A DNA stretch of 64,000 nt from Pseudomonas sp. B28(2017) (GCF_002113025.1 NZ_NEJH01000007.1:62001-126000); one strand, 5' to 3'. Shown: positions 51,610-60,942, numbered from the stretch's first letter. Translations and numbers: made by a program. Notes: generated by a model not told the origin, from the letters alone.

Positions 51610-53172
51610 TTATGCCGGGGCGCAAGTGCGGATCAAGTGATCGAAGGCACTGAGAGAAGCTTTGGCGCCCTCGCCCACCGCGATCACGATCTGCTTGTAC
51701 GGCACAGTGGTCACGTCGCCGGCGGCGAAAACACCCGGCACCGAGGTTTCACCGCGAGCGTCGACGATAATCTCGCCACGCGGTGATAACTCAACGGTGC
51801 CTTTGAGCCAATCGGTGTTCGGCAGCAGGCCGATCTGCACGAAGATCCCTTCCAGTTCCACACTGCGTAATTCATCGCTCTGACGATCCTTGTAGCGCAG
51901 GCCGTTGACCTTCTGACCGTCGCCGGCGACTTCAGTGGTTTGTGCACTGGTGATCACGGTGACGTTGGGCAGGCTGTGCAACTTGCGCTGCAATACCGCA
52001 TCGGCACGCAACTGCACATCGAACTCCAGCAGCGTGACATGGGACACAATACCGGCCAGGTCGATGGCCGCTTCGACGCCGGAGTTGCCGCCACCAATCA
52101 CTGCCACGCGCTTGCCCTTGAACAGAGGGCCGTCGCAGTGCGGGCAGTAGGCAACACCTTTGTTGCGGTATTGCTGCTCGCCCGGGACGTTCATTTCTCG
52201 CCACCGCGCACCGGTTGCCAGTATCACGGCCCTGGCCTGCAACGATGCACCGCTGGCGAAGTGAATCCGGTGCAGCTCGCCATTCTTGCCGGGCACCAAT
52301 TTGTCGGCACGTTGCAGGTTCATGATGTCGACGTCGTACTGCTTGACGTGTTCTTCCAGAGCCACGGCCAGCTTCGGACCCTCGGTTTCCTGCACCGAGA
52401 TAAAGTTCTCGATGGCCATGGTGTCCAACACCTGCCCACCAAAACGCTCGGCCGCGACACCAGTGCGGATGCCTTTGCGGGCCGCGTAGATTGCCGCCGA
52501 AGCGCCGGCCGGGCCACCGCCAACCACCAGCACATCAAAGGCTTCCTTGGCGCTGATTTTCTCGGCCTGGCGTTCGATGCCGCTGGTGTCGATCCTGGCA
52601 AGGATTTCTTCCAGCCCCATACGGCCCTGGCCGAAGTTCAAGCCATTGAGGTAAATGCTTGGCACGGCCATGATCTGGCGCTCATCGACTTCGGCCTGGA
52701 ACAGCGCACCGTCAATGGCGACGTGGCGGATGTTCGGGTTGAGTACCGCCATCAGGTTCAGCGCCTGGACCACGTCCGGGCAGTTCTGGCACGACAGCGA
52801 GAAGTAAGTCTCGAAGTTGAACTCACCTTTGAGCGAGCGGATCTGTTCGATCACCTCGACACTGGCTTTGGACGGGTGACCGCCGACTTGCAGCAAGGCC
52901 AGCACCAAGGACGTGAATTCATGGCCCATCGGGATGCCGGCGAAACGCAGGCTGATATCCGCTCCCGGGCGGTTGATCGAGAACGACGGCTTGCGTGCAT
53001 CATCGCCGTTGTCGAGCAAAGTAATCTGGGCGCAAAGACTGGCAACGTCTTTCAGCAGTTCGAGCATTTCCTGGGATTTCGCACCGTCGTCGAGGGATGC
53101 AACGATCTCGATCGGCTGAGTGACCCGTTCCAGGTACGATTTCAACTGGGCTTTAAGATTGGCGTCCAACAT
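51610..53172 (-). CDS. ahpF: Alkyl hydroperoxide reductase subunit F
   Basis: 520 residues: N-terminal tandem thioredoxin folds with CxxC (SCQNCPDVVQ), FAD-binding VVGGGPAGASAAIYAARKG, and the catalytic CPHCDGPLFKGK disulfide plus NAD-binding VIGGGNSGVEAAIDL. It reduces AhpC with NADH. It lies 139 bases downstream of ahpC on the same strand with a terminator between, so it may be partly read through. ATG at 53172. Confidence 0.96.
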   Translation of the reverse strand: MLDANLKAQLKSYLERVTQPIEIVASLDDGAKSQEMLELLKDVASLCAQITLLDNGDDARKPSFSINRPGADISLRFAGIPMGHEFTSLVLALLQVGGHPSKASVEVIEQIRSLKGEFNFETYFSLSCQNCPDVVQALNLMAVLNPNIRHVAIDGALFQAEVDERQIMAVPSIYLNGLNFGQGRMGLEEILARIDTSGIERQAEKISAKEAFDVLVVGGGPAGASAAIYAARKGIRTGVAAERFGGQVLDTMAIENFISVQETEGPKLAVALEEHVKQYDVDIMNLQRADKLVPGKNGELHRIHFASGASLQARAVILATGARWREMNVPGEQQYRNKGVAYCPHCDGPLFKGKRVAVIGGGNSGVEAAIDLAGIVSHVTLLEFDVQLRADAVLQRKLHSLPNVTVITSAQTTEVAGDGQKVNGLRYKDRQSDELRSVELEGIFVQIGLLPNTDWLKGTVELSPRGEIIVDARGETSVPGVFAAGDVTTVPYKQIVIAVGEGAKASLSAFDHLIRTCAPA

Positions 53173-53213
53173 ACGGGCGATTTCCTTTTTGCTGATTCAT
53201 TTAGAGCAGACAT

Positions 53214-53250
53214 AAAAAAACGCCCGAGCGAATCTCGCCCGGGCGTTTTT
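53214..53250 (-). terminator. Terminator between ahpC and ahpF
   Basis: Read leftward, AAAAACGCCCGGGCGA pairs with TCGCTCGGGCG (one mismatch) followed by seven T residues. It lies 62 bases after ahpC and may set the ahpC:ahpF ratio. Confidence 0.85.
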
Positions 53251-53311
53251 ATTGGGCGGTGCAGCTTACTGAGTAGGCGCGGAGTTCCGCCCTGATGGTG
53301 CGATCACAGAC

Positions 53312-53875
53312 TTAGATCTTGCCGACCAGGTCCAGGGACGGAGCCAGAGTGGCCTCGCCTTCTTTCCACTTGGCAGGGCAAACCTGGCCCGGGTGAGCAG
53401 CGACGTACTGGGCAGCCTTGATTTTGCGCAGCAGCTCGGAAGCGTCACGGCCTACGCCGCCATCGTTCAGCTCAACGATCTTGATCTGGCCTTCCGGGTT
53501 GATCACGAAGGTGCCACGGTCAGCCAGACCGGCTTCTTCGATCAGCACGTCGAAGTTGCGGGAGATGGCGTGGGTCGGGTCGCCGATCATGGTGTACTGG
53601 ATTTTGCCGATGGCTGGCGAAGTGTTGTGCCAGGCCGCGTGGGCAAAGTGGGTATCGGTGGAAACACTGTAGATCTCGACGCCCAGTTTCTGGAATGCGT
53701 CGTAGTTGTCAGCCAGGTCTTCCAGCTCGGTCGGGCATACGAAGGTGAAATCTGCCGGGTAGAAGAAAACCACCGACCATTTGCCTTTCAGGTCAGCGTC
53801 CGAGACTTTTACGAAGTCGCCATTTTTGAATGCGTCAGCTTTGAACGGTTTAACTTGGCTGTTGATGATAGGCAT
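53312..53875 (-). CDS. ahpC: Alkyl hydroperoxide reductase subunit C (peroxiredoxin)
   Basis: 187 residues, typical 2-Cys peroxiredoxin: peroxidatic Cys47 in FYPADFTFVCPTE and resolving Cys166 in GQVCPAKW. It reduces hydrogen peroxide and organic peroxides and is recycled by AhpF. GACGGAGAGTCAACG lies just before the ATG at 53875. Usually an OxyR target; a half-site-like sequence is at 53968-53982. Confidence 0.97.
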   Translation of the reverse strand: MPIINSQVKPFKADAFKNGDFVKVSDADLKGKWSVVFFYPADFTFVCPTELEDLADNYDAFQKLGVEIYSVSTDTHFAHAAWHNTSPAIGKIQYTMIGDPTHAISRNFDVLIEEAGLADRGTFVINPEGQIKIVELNDGGVGRDASELLRKIKAAQYVAAHPGQVCPAKWKEGEATLAPSLDLVGKI

Positions 53876-54012
53876 CGTTGACTCTCCGTCAGGGGGTTAA
53901 GAAGTTGATGGAGAGAACTTTACCCACTCGTCGGACAGAAGGCTCATTGGCAAACCTCATGCTGCTGATTGGCTTTCGCTATTAGCCGACTGTATTAATA
54001 GAAGAAAACCAT

Positions 54013-54951
54013 CTAGGGCCCAACCGGCCTTTCTGTAATGCGTGCCATCCCGAGGAAAGGACTGGCCTCGATGTAACGCATGGCCGACTTCATGTCCTTC
54101 CAGCCCACGTAACTCATGAGCGACTTCAGATCCCAGCCACTTTGATGCGCCCAGGTCGCAAAGCCGCGGCGCAAAGAGTGGCTGGTGTAGAGTTCGGCCG
54201 CAATGCCGGCGCGCTCCAGCGCCTGACGCAATAACGGAATCACGCTATTGGCGTGCAATCCCTCCTCGCCCAGATTCCCCCAGCGGTCGATGCCACGGAA
54301 CACCGGCCCACGCACCAGTGCTGCCTCGCTAATCCAGTCGATATAAGCCTGCACCGGACACAAGCGCTGCAAGGCCGGCGTTTGATATGTCTTGCCGAGG
54401 TTGTCGCGATCACTCTTGCTGCGCGGCAGATAGAGACTGATGCCGGAACCGGCGCTGGCCTGCACGTGTTCAACCTGAAGCCGGCACAACTCATCGCTAC
54501 GAAAGCCGCGCCAGAAGCCCAGCAGGATCAACGCCATGTCGCGCCTGGCCCGCAGTAAACCCGGTCGGTCGCCTTCGGCCCTCGCGACTTGCACTTCTTG
54601 CTCCAGACAACTGACCACCTGTTCCAGATGCTGAAGCTGCAACGGCTCGGCTTGTTTTTCCTGGGCTGGGTGCAGCGCGCGGATGCCCTTGAACACCTTG
54701 CGCACCACCGGCGCCTTGGTGGGATCGGCAAAACCCTGGCTGTTGTGCCACTGCGCCAATGCCGACAAACGCAGTTTCAGCGTATTGATCGATAACACGC
54801 CGGCATGGGCCACCAGGTAGCGCGCCACGCTGTCGCCGGTTGCCGGCAGTAAACCGCCCCACGCGACTTCGAAGTGTTCGATGGCTGCCCGATAGCTGCG
54901 ACGGGTGTTGTCTCGAGTCGCCGCTTGCAGATAGCGATCCAGATCGCTCAT
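54013..54951 (-). CDS. Tyrosine recombinase/integrase
   Basis: 312 residues: N-terminal SAM-like core-binding domain (TRDNTRRSYRAAIEHFEV) and catalytic domain with Arg151 (GFRSDELCRL), Lys179 (PRSKSDRDN), His258-x2-Arg261 (TSHSLRRGFA), Trp284 in place of the second His and nucleophile Tyr293 (SAMRYIEASP). All catalytic residues are present. It is divergent from the KfrA-like gene 301 bases away; no phage genes, att duplications or tRNA are seen nearby, so it may be a resident chromosomal recombinase. Confidence 0.9.
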   Translation of the reverse strand: MSDLDRYLQAATRDNTRRSYRAAIEHFEVAWGGLLPATGDSVARYLVAHAGVLSINTLKLRLSALAQWHNSQGFADPTKAPVVRKVFKGIRALHPAQEKQAEPLQLQHLEQVVSCLEQEVQVARAEGDRPGLLRARRDMALILLGFWRGFRSDELCRLQVEHVQASAGSGISLYLPRSKSDRDNLGKTYQTPALQRLCPVQAYIDWISEAALVRGPVFRGIDRWGNLGEEGLHANSVIPLLRQALERAGIAAELYTSHSLRRGFATWAHQSGWDLKSLMSYVGWKDMKSAMRYIEASPFLGMARITERPVGP

Positions 54952-54977
54952 AGAAAATGAACCTGTTTTGACCGACT

Positions 54978-55088
54978 TGTAGGAGCTCGCTCGCGATGGT
55001 TGTCAACGATAACGCTGGCTGGCAGGTGCCCCGCAGCGTTCTCGGTTTTTTCGTCGGAGCGCCGCCCGGAGCAAGCTCGCTCCTACAG
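54978..55088. repeat. REP doublet (diverged)
   Basis: TGTAGGAGCTCGCTCGCGAT on the left and GGAGCAAGCTCGCTCCTACA on the right, in the gap between the recombinase and KfrA-like genes. Confidence 0.75.
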
Positions 55089-55197
55089 GGTTTGTGTACG
55101 GAAACAGCGCGAGGAATACCTCGAAACTGCGCTCACACGGGGTAATACCAGTATATCCCGTGTCATAAAGATTAAGCATTTAACTTTCTGATTTGAA

Positions 55198-55230
55198 TGG
55201 TACAATGTGTATTTACGTGGTACGTACCAC
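55198..55230. promoter_or_regulatory. Candidate autoregulatory operator of the KfrA-like gene
   Basis: GTGGTACGTACCAC (55217-55230) is a perfect 14-bp palindrome directly after a -10 match TACAAT (55201-55206). A half copy TGGTAC (55198-55203) is exactly 20 bases, two helical turns, upstream of TGGTAC in the palindrome. KfrA proteins are known to repress their own promoter. Confidence 0.55.
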
Positions 55231-55252
55231 ATTATAAAAACCGGGAGAACTC

Positions 55253-56263
55253 ATGGCACGCGGCGGTGTAAATAAAGCGGTGGTGCAAGCCGCTCGGTTG
55301 GCGATCCTCGCCCGTGGCGAAAACCCCAGCATCGACGCTGTACGCATCGAGATGGGCAATACCGGTTCGAAAACCACGATTCATCGCTACCTCAAAGAGC
55401 TCGATGACAGGAACGAACCGGTCGAAGCACCGGCGGAACCGATTGACGACGAACTGATGGCGCTGGTGGCGCGGCTCGCACAACGCCTGAAGGAGCAAGC
55501 ACAGGAGCCCATCGACCAGGCGCGCGCGCAGTACGAGGAACAACGCAAGGCGCTGGAAAACCAGCTCGGCGAAGCGCAAGAGGCCAACAGCGAACTGCAC
55601 CAGCAATACGAGTTTCAGAGCCTGGCGCTGACCCAGGAATCCGAGGCCCTGCAAGAAACCCGCGCCATGCTGCAAACGGAGCAAACCCGCAACGCCGGGC
55701 TGAACCAGGCGCTGGCCGACTTCGAATTGCGCTTGAAAGACAAGGACGAGCAGATTCGCTCCCTTGAAGAAAAACACCTGCACACTCGGGACGCACTGGA
55801 GCACTACCGCAACGCGGTCAAGGAACAGCGCGAACAGGAATTGAGTCGCCATGAAAGCCAGGTGCAACAACTGCAGATGGAACTGCGCCAGGCACAACAA
55901 AGCGCGCTGGTACGCCAGGACGAAATCACCCAATTGCACCGCGACAACGAACGCTTGCTGACTGAAAACCGCGGCACGCTGCGCGAGCTGAGCCTGTTGC
56001 AAGAACAGCTCAAGCAAAGCAACACCCGTCAGGATCAGTTGCTGGAACAGGCCACCCGCGTCGACAGCGAACGCACCCTACTCCAGGAACGCCTGCGCGT
56101 TGCCCTGCTGGAAAGCCAGGCACTCAAACAGAACGTCGACGAGCAGTCGCAGCTCAACAAGTCACTGGAAATCGAGCTGAGCAAAACCCGGACGGATCTG
56201 GAAGAACGCGTGCGTCTGGCCGCAACCATTGCGGCAGCGGCAGACGCAGCGAAGGACGATTAA
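55253..56263 (+). CDS. KfrA-like coiled-coil DNA-binding protein
   Basis: 336 residues. The first 65 form a KfrA-type DNA-binding domain (GVNKAVVQAARLAILARGEN, GSKTTIHRYLKELDDRN) and nearly all the rest, about 80-330, is a long coiled coil rich in Glu, Gln, Leu and Arg (for example QLQMELRQAQQSALVRQDEI). Plasmid KfrA proteins bind DNA and form multimers aiding segregation. CGGGAGAACTC precedes the ATG. Its stop overlaps the gor stop by four bases (TTAA) on the opposite strand. Confidence 0.88.
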   Translation: MARGGVNKAVVQAARLAILARGENPSIDAVRIEMGNTGSKTTIHRYLKELDDRNEPVEAPAEPIDDELMALVARLAQRLKEQAQEPIDQARAQYEEQRKALENQLGEAQEANSELHQQYEFQSLALTQESEALQETRAMLQTEQTRNAGLNQALADFELRLKDKDEQIRSLEEKHLHTRDALEHYRNAVKEQREQELSRHESQVQQLQMELRQAQQSALVRQDEITQLHRDNERLLTENRGTLRELSLLQEQLKQSNTRQDQLLEQATRVDSERTLLQERLRVALLESQALKQNVDEQSQLNKSLEIELSKTRTDLEERVRLAATIAAAADAAKDD

Positions 56264-57618
56264 CCGGCGACCGGCGACCGCATGGTGACGAACTCTTCGG
56301 CGGCCGTCGGGTGCACACCGATGGTTTCGTCGAAGTGGCGCTTGGTGGCGCCAGCCTTCAAGGCAATCGCCAGACCCTGGACGATTTCACCGGCATCCGG
56401 ACCGACCATGTGGCAACCCAGCACTTTGTCGGTCGCGGCGTCGACCACCAGCTTCATCAGCGTGCGCTCCTGGCATTCAGTCAGGGTCAGCTTCATCGGC
56501 CGGAAGCGGCTTTCGAAGATCTGCACGTCATGACCGGCTTCGCGGGCCTCCTCCTCGGTCAACCCGACGGTGCCGATGTTTGGCAGGCTGAACACCGCCG
56601 TCGGGATCATCTTGTAATCCACCGGACGATACTGCTCTGGCTTGAACAGGCGTCGCGCAACCGCCATGCCCTCTGCCAGGGCAACCGGTGTCAGCTGAAC
56701 ACGGCCGATCACATCGCCCAGCGCCAGGATCGACGGCTCGGCGGTCTGATACTGCTCATCGACCTCGACAAAACCTTTCCGGTCGAGTTTGACCCCGGTG
56801 TTTTCCAGCCCGAGATTGTCCAGCATCGGACGACGGCCCGTGGCGTAGAACACGCAATCGGCTTCCAGCTGGCGACCATCCTTGAGCGTGACCTTCAGGC
56901 TACCGTCGGCCTGCTTGTCGATGCGCTCGATGTCCGCGTTGAATTGCAGGTCCATGCCGCGCTTGGTCAGCTCTTCCTGCAAGTGCTTGCGCACGGAAGT
57001 GTCGAAGCCGCGCAGGAACAGTTCACCGCGATACAACAGCGTGGTCTCGGCACCCAGGCCGTGGAAGATCCCGGCGAACTCGACCGCAATGTAGCCACCG
57101 CCCACCACCAACACGCGCTTGGGCAGCGTTTTAAGGAAGAATGCCTGGTTGGAACTGATGGCATGCTCGTGCCCCGGGATTTCCGGAATCTGCGGCCAGC
57201 CGCCGGTAGCGATCAGGATATTTTTGGCGGTAAAACGCTCGCCATTGATCTCGACCTGATGCGGATCGACGATCTTCGCGTGGCCTTCATGCAAGGTCAC
57301 GCCACTGTTGACCAGCAGGTTGCGATAAATGCCATTGAGGCGGTTGATCTCGCGGTCCTTGTTGGCGATCAGCGTCGCCCAATCGAACTGCGCCTCATCC
57401 AGGCTCCAGCCAAAACCGGAAGCCTGCTCGAAGTCTTCGGCGAAATGCGCACCGTAGACCAGCAACTTTTTCGGCACGCAGCCGACGTTCACACAGGTAC
57501 CGCCCAGGTAGCGGCTCTCGGCCACGGCCACTTTCGCACCGAACCCGGCGGCAAACCGCGCAGCCCGCACACCGCCAGAACCGGCACCAATCACGTAAAG
57601 GTCAAAATCGTAGGCCAT
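56260..57618 (-). CDS. gor: Glutathione reductase
   Basis: 452 residues, NADPH-dependent flavoenzyme. Motifs: MAYDFDLYVIGAGSGGVRAA, redox disulfide GGTCVNVGCVPKKL, NADPH fold VVGGGYIAVEFAGIF, FAD-contact YATGRRPMLDN and C-terminal His-Glu in GVHPTAAEEFVTMR. GGAGATTGAAA precedes the ATG at 57618; the frame extends to 57816 without family similarity. It keeps the glutathione pool reduced, which fits nearby gloA and ahpCF. Confidence 0.95.
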   Translation of the reverse strand: MAYDFDLYVIGAGSGGVRAARFAAGFGAKVAVAESRYLGGTCVNVGCVPKKLLVYGAHFAEDFEQASGFGWSLDEAQFDWATLIANKDREINRLNGIYRNLLVNSGVTLHEGHAKIVDPHQVEINGERFTAKNILIATGGWPQIPEIPGHEHAISSNQAFFLKTLPKRVLVVGGGYIAVEFAGIFHGLGAETTLLYRGELFLRGFDTSVRKHLQEELTKRGMDLQFNADIERIDKQADGSLKVTLKDGRQLEADCVFYATGRRPMLDNLGLENTGVKLDRKGFVEVDEQYQTAEPSILALGDVIGRVQLTPVALAEGMAVARRLFKPEQYRPVDYKMIPTAVFSLPNIGTVGLTEEEAREAGHDVQIFESRFRPMKLTLTECQERTLMKLVVDAATDKVLGCHMVGPDAGEIVQGLAIALKAGATKRHFDETIGVHPTAAEEFVTMRSPVAG

Positions 57619-57725
57619 TTTCAATCTCCTCGGCAGGTGACCAGCATACCTGCGGACGGCCGCCGAGCAAGCATTGTGCTGAAATGCTCGGGCCGTGCAA
57701 TGCGCGGCCCAATCTTCGTTTTCGA

Positions 57726-59249
57726 TCAATGCCCCTTTGCAGATTGCGTTTTCGGTATCCGCAGGGTGCACCAAGCAATCAAAATTACCATCAGTGCCAA
57801 GCCGAACGTCACCCACGAAACCAAACCGATTCCACCTTCGAATGCCCTTCCCGCCTGCGCCATCAACTCCCTTGCTTGATCACCCGACAAGTCTGCCGCC
57901 ACATGATAGGCGCCAGACAGCGTCTCACTCGCCAGCATCAACTGCACTTCGCTGAGGAACCCCGGAAGCTGCAATGCACCGCGATAGTAGGCAGTGACTA
58001 CACCGCCGAGCACTGTTGTCCCCAAAACTACGCCCACTTCATAGGCCGTTTCGCTAATGGCCGACGCCGCGCCCGCCTTTGCCGGTGGTGCGGCTGACAA
58101 AATCACATCATTGGACACAGTCGCGATCGCGCCCACGCCAATGTTCAGCAAGGCAAAAGCCACCACTAGAACGGTCAGACTACTGCCCATGCTGGCGACC
58201 AGCAAAAACGCCGCTCCAGCAAACGCGATCAGAATCGGTATCAGCACATGCACCTGTAATCGCTGTGCGACAGGCACGACCGCCATCCCCACTACAACCG
58301 CCATGACCTGACCAGGAACCAATGCGAGGCTAGCACTCAAGGGCGACATCTGAAGAACGATCTGCAGAAACTGAGTGGTAAAGAATACGAAGCCGACGAG
58401 AAACGCGAGACTCATCAAATTGATCACCACAGAGCCGCTAAAGGTGCCACTGCGGAACAGACTCAGATCCATCAGCGGCACTGGCAGACGTAACTGTCGA
58501 CGCACAAACATCCAGCCCGCAACTGCACCTGATGCAAATGCTGCCAGCGCCATCCAGTCGATAGCATTACTGGCGCTGTGTTTAATGCCGTAAACAATGG
58601 CACCAAGGGCTACCATTGATTGCAGGATGCTTATCGGATCCAACGACCCTGAAGCATCTCGCTCGGATTCAGGCAACAACAGTGGCCCCAACACCAGCAG
58701 TGGCACCAGCACGGGCACCGCCAACAGGAAAATCGCCCCCCAACTGAAGAACTCCAGCAACACCCCGCCCACCAAAGGTCCGAGTGCCGAGCCGACCGTC
58801 AACGTCGTTGCCCAGATCGCGACCGCCAGCCTGCGTTCTTCTCGGTCCTCGAACAGCGAACGTATCAGCGCCAACGTTGAGGGCATCAGCATTGCACCGA
58901 AAATGCCCATACAAGCCCGCCCGGCAATCAATTGCGTAGCGGTATCCGAATACGCGGTTAGCACCGACACAATCGCAAAACCCAAAGACCCGGCCAGCAA
59001 CAACTTACGATGACCAACTCGATCTCCCAGACTCCCCATCGACACCAGCAATCCCGCCAATACCAGCGAGTAAGCGTCGATGATCCACAGCTGCTGGCCA
59101 GCACTCGGACGCAGGGCCTCGGCAATCTTTGGCAACGCGAACCCAAGCACCGTGTTGTCAACTGTCACCAGCAATACTGGCAGCATCAGCACGCTTAGGC
59201 CTAACCAACGCTTTGATCTGCGTTGTGCCTCCTCCCCTGTTAACGCCAT
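57726..59249 (-). CDS. MFS drug:H+ antiporter (DHA2, SmvA/QacA-like)
   Basis: 507 residues with about 14 hydrophobic helices. Motif PVLLVTVDNTVLGFALPKIA in helix 1, antiporter loop SMGSLGDRVGHRKLLLAGSL and motif C-like TLTVGSALGPLVGGVLL are present. Members export quaternary ammonium compounds and dyes. AAGGAATTTC precedes the ATG at 59249. No regulator gene adjoins it. Slightly less G/C-rich than gor and galU. Substrate inferred from family only. Confidence 0.9.
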   Translation of the reverse strand: MALTGEEAQRRSKRWLGLSVLMLPVLLVTVDNTVLGFALPKIAEALRPSAGQQLWIIDAYSLVLAGLLVSMGSLGDRVGHRKLLLAGSLGFAIVSVLTAYSDTATQLIAGRACMGIFGAMLMPSTLALIRSLFEDREERRLAVAIWATTLTVGSALGPLVGGVLLEFFSWGAIFLLAVPVLVPLLVLGPLLLPESERDASGSLDPISILQSMVALGAIVYGIKHSASNAIDWMALAAFASGAVAGWMFVRRQLRLPVPLMDLSLFRSGTFSGSVVINLMSLAFLVGFVFFTTQFLQIVLQMSPLSASLALVPGQVMAVVVGMAVVPVAQRLQVHVLIPILIAFAGAAFLLVASMGSSLTVLVVAFALLNIGVGAIATVSNDVILSAAPPAKAGAASAISETAYEVGVVLGTTVLGGVVTAYYRGALQLPGFLSEVQLMLASETLSGAYHVAADLSGDQARELMAQAGRAFEGGIGLVSWVTFGLALMVILIAWCTLRIPKTQSAKGH

Positions 59250-59510
59250 CTACGAAATTCCTTTTACTCATAAAAAAACAAGGCAGCTTCCTTGCCCCAG
59301 AGAGTCGATCTCTATGCACATTCGGGGAGAAGATTTGGCCAGTAAAGCAACGCGTCAGCTGATATTCACATTTAATACAAACGTTACTAAGAAGCCGCAA
59401 ACTCATTTTCCCACTGCGGCCAGATAATCAGAATTTTCTCTCGAAAAACCTGGCGATGGATGTCAGACAATACTTACATTTCGTTGGTTTGAATGGATTC
59501 AGCCCGCACA

Positions 59511-59547
59511 AAAGCAAACGCCCCGAACAAGTCGGGGCGTTTGCTTT
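59511..59547. terminator. Strong terminator downstream of galU
   Basis: AAAGCAAACGCCCCGA (59511-59526) and TCGGGGCGTTTGCTTT (59532-59547) form a perfect 16-bp stem with a 5-base loop. It lies about 65 bases past the galU stop. Confidence 0.88.
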
Positions 59548-59614
59548 GACCCTCATCAGCGTGTTTTCACACAGTCTGCGAAGGTGGCTTTTCGATACAA
59601 CAGGTCGCCGGCTA

Positions 59615-60454
59615 TCAGTAAGCCTTGCCCGTCTTGTAGAAGTTCTCGAAGCAGAAGTTGGTCGCGTCGATGTAGCCTTCGGCGCCACCGCAGTCGAAAC
59701 GCTTGCCCTTGAACTTGTAGGCGATCACGCAACCATCCTGCGCCTGTTTCATCAGAGCGTCAGTGATCTGGATCTCGCCGCCTTTGCCTGGCTCGGTTTG
59801 TTCGATCAGGCTGAAGATGTCCGGCGTCATGATGTAACGACCGATGATCGCCAGGTTCGACGGGGCATCTTCCGGTTTTGGCTTCTCGACCATGTTGCGC
59901 ACGCGGTACAGGTCGTCGCCGATCAGGTCGCCTGCAATCACGCCGTACTTGCTGGTTTCCTGCGGATCTACTTCCATGATCGCGACGATGGTGCAGCGGT
60001 ACTGCTTGTACAGCTTGACCATCTGCTTCAGTACGCCGTCACCTTCCAGGTTGACGCACAGGTCATCCGCCAACACCACGGCGAACGGCTCGTCGCCGAT
60101 GAGCGGGCGACCGGTCAGGATCGCGTGGCCCAGACCTTTCATTTCGGTCTGACGAGTGTAGGAGAACGAACACTCATCCAACAGGCGACGGATGCCGACC
60201 AGGTATTTCTCCTTGTCGGTGCCCTTGATCTGGTTTTCCAGCTCGTAGCTGATGTCGAAGTGGTCTTCCAGGGCGCGTTTGCCGCGACCGGTGACGATGG
60301 AGATTTCGTTCAAGCCGGCATCCAGTGCTTCTTCGACGCCGTACTGGATCAGTGGCTTGTTCACCACCGGCAGCATTTCTTTGGGCATGGCTTTAGTCGC
60401 TGGCAGGAAGCGAGTACCGTAACCGGCTGCTGGGAACAAGCATTTCTTGATCAT
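59615..60454 (-). CDS. galU: UTP-glucose-1-phosphate uridylyltransferase
   Basis: 279 residues. The nucleotidyltransferase motif FPAAGYGTRFLPATKAMPKE is followed by MLPVVNKPLIQYGVEEA; substrate motifs VLADDLCVN and EKPKPEDAPS are present. It makes UDP-glucose for LPS, trehalose and exopolysaccharide synthesis. ATG at 60454. In Pseudomonas it is often near the gor/KfrA region, as here. Confidence 0.96.
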   Translation of the reverse strand: MIKKCLFPAAGYGTRFLPATKAMPKEMLPVVNKPLIQYGVEEALDAGLNEISIVTGRGKRALEDHFDISYELENQIKGTDKEKYLVGIRRLLDECSFSYTRQTEMKGLGHAILTGRPLIGDEPFAVVLADDLCVNLEGDGVLKQMVKLYKQYRCTIVAIMEVDPQETSKYGVIAGDLIGDDLYRVRNMVEKPKPEDAPSNLAIIGRYIMTPDIFSLIEQTEPGKGGEIQITDALMKQAQDGCVIAYKFKGKRFDCGGAEGYIDATNFCFENFYKTGKAY

Positions 60455-60734
60455 ATAAGTCCTTGAAAGGGCTGTGTGTACGAGTTTCGGCGCAGTCTAA
60501 TCAGGCGGCGTGCACCTTACAATGCCCCGCGCTGGCTAACCGATGCCAACATAGAGAAATATTCTTGCCGATAGTTCCCTGCGCGGGTGTGCAGGTTACC
60601 GGGCAAACTCTTATGCATAGCAGAAATTCGCGCAATTGCACGCTTTCTACCGCAACTGACATCCCCCCAACGGCACCCGCTGCGCGCGTTTGGCGGTATC
60701 ATGGCGCGATTGAACCAGAGAACGAGGTTAATAA

Positions 60735-60923
60735 ATGTCGGCAGCAAAAAGCGTCAACGGATTCCTGATCAATCAGGTGAAAGACGGTCAATGGTGGGTG
60801 GCGAGTGTCGCCGGTGAAAATATCGCCGGGCCTTTCCCTTCCGAAGCCCTGGCAATCGAAGTGGCTTCGGTACTGGAGCTTGAGCACCCGGAACCCAAGC
60901 GACGCGGCAAGGACAAGAACTGA
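60735..60923 (+). CDS. Conserved small protein, 62 aa
   Basis: Starts MSAAKSVNGFLINQVKDGQW; compact beta-then-helix pattern with a basic C-terminal tail (PKRRGKDKN). GAGGTTAATAA precedes the ATG and a good terminator follows 19 bases after the stop, so it appears to be a monocistronic gene. No named domain recognised. Confidence 0.75.
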   Translation: MSAAKSVNGFLINQVKDGQWWVASVAGENIAGPFPSEALAIEVASVLELEHPEPKRRGKDKN

Positions 60924-60942
60924 CCGACGCCTCTTTCAAATA

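Noticed and set aside
54013..54951. Prophage or genomic island anchored by the integrase
   Set aside because: Neighbouring genes are core redox genes, and no phage genes, tRNA or direct-repeat attachment sites were found.
56311..57879. Long antisense frame opposite gor (522 codons)
   Set aside because: It mirrors the glutathione reductase gene; the gor motifs on the other strand are unambiguous.
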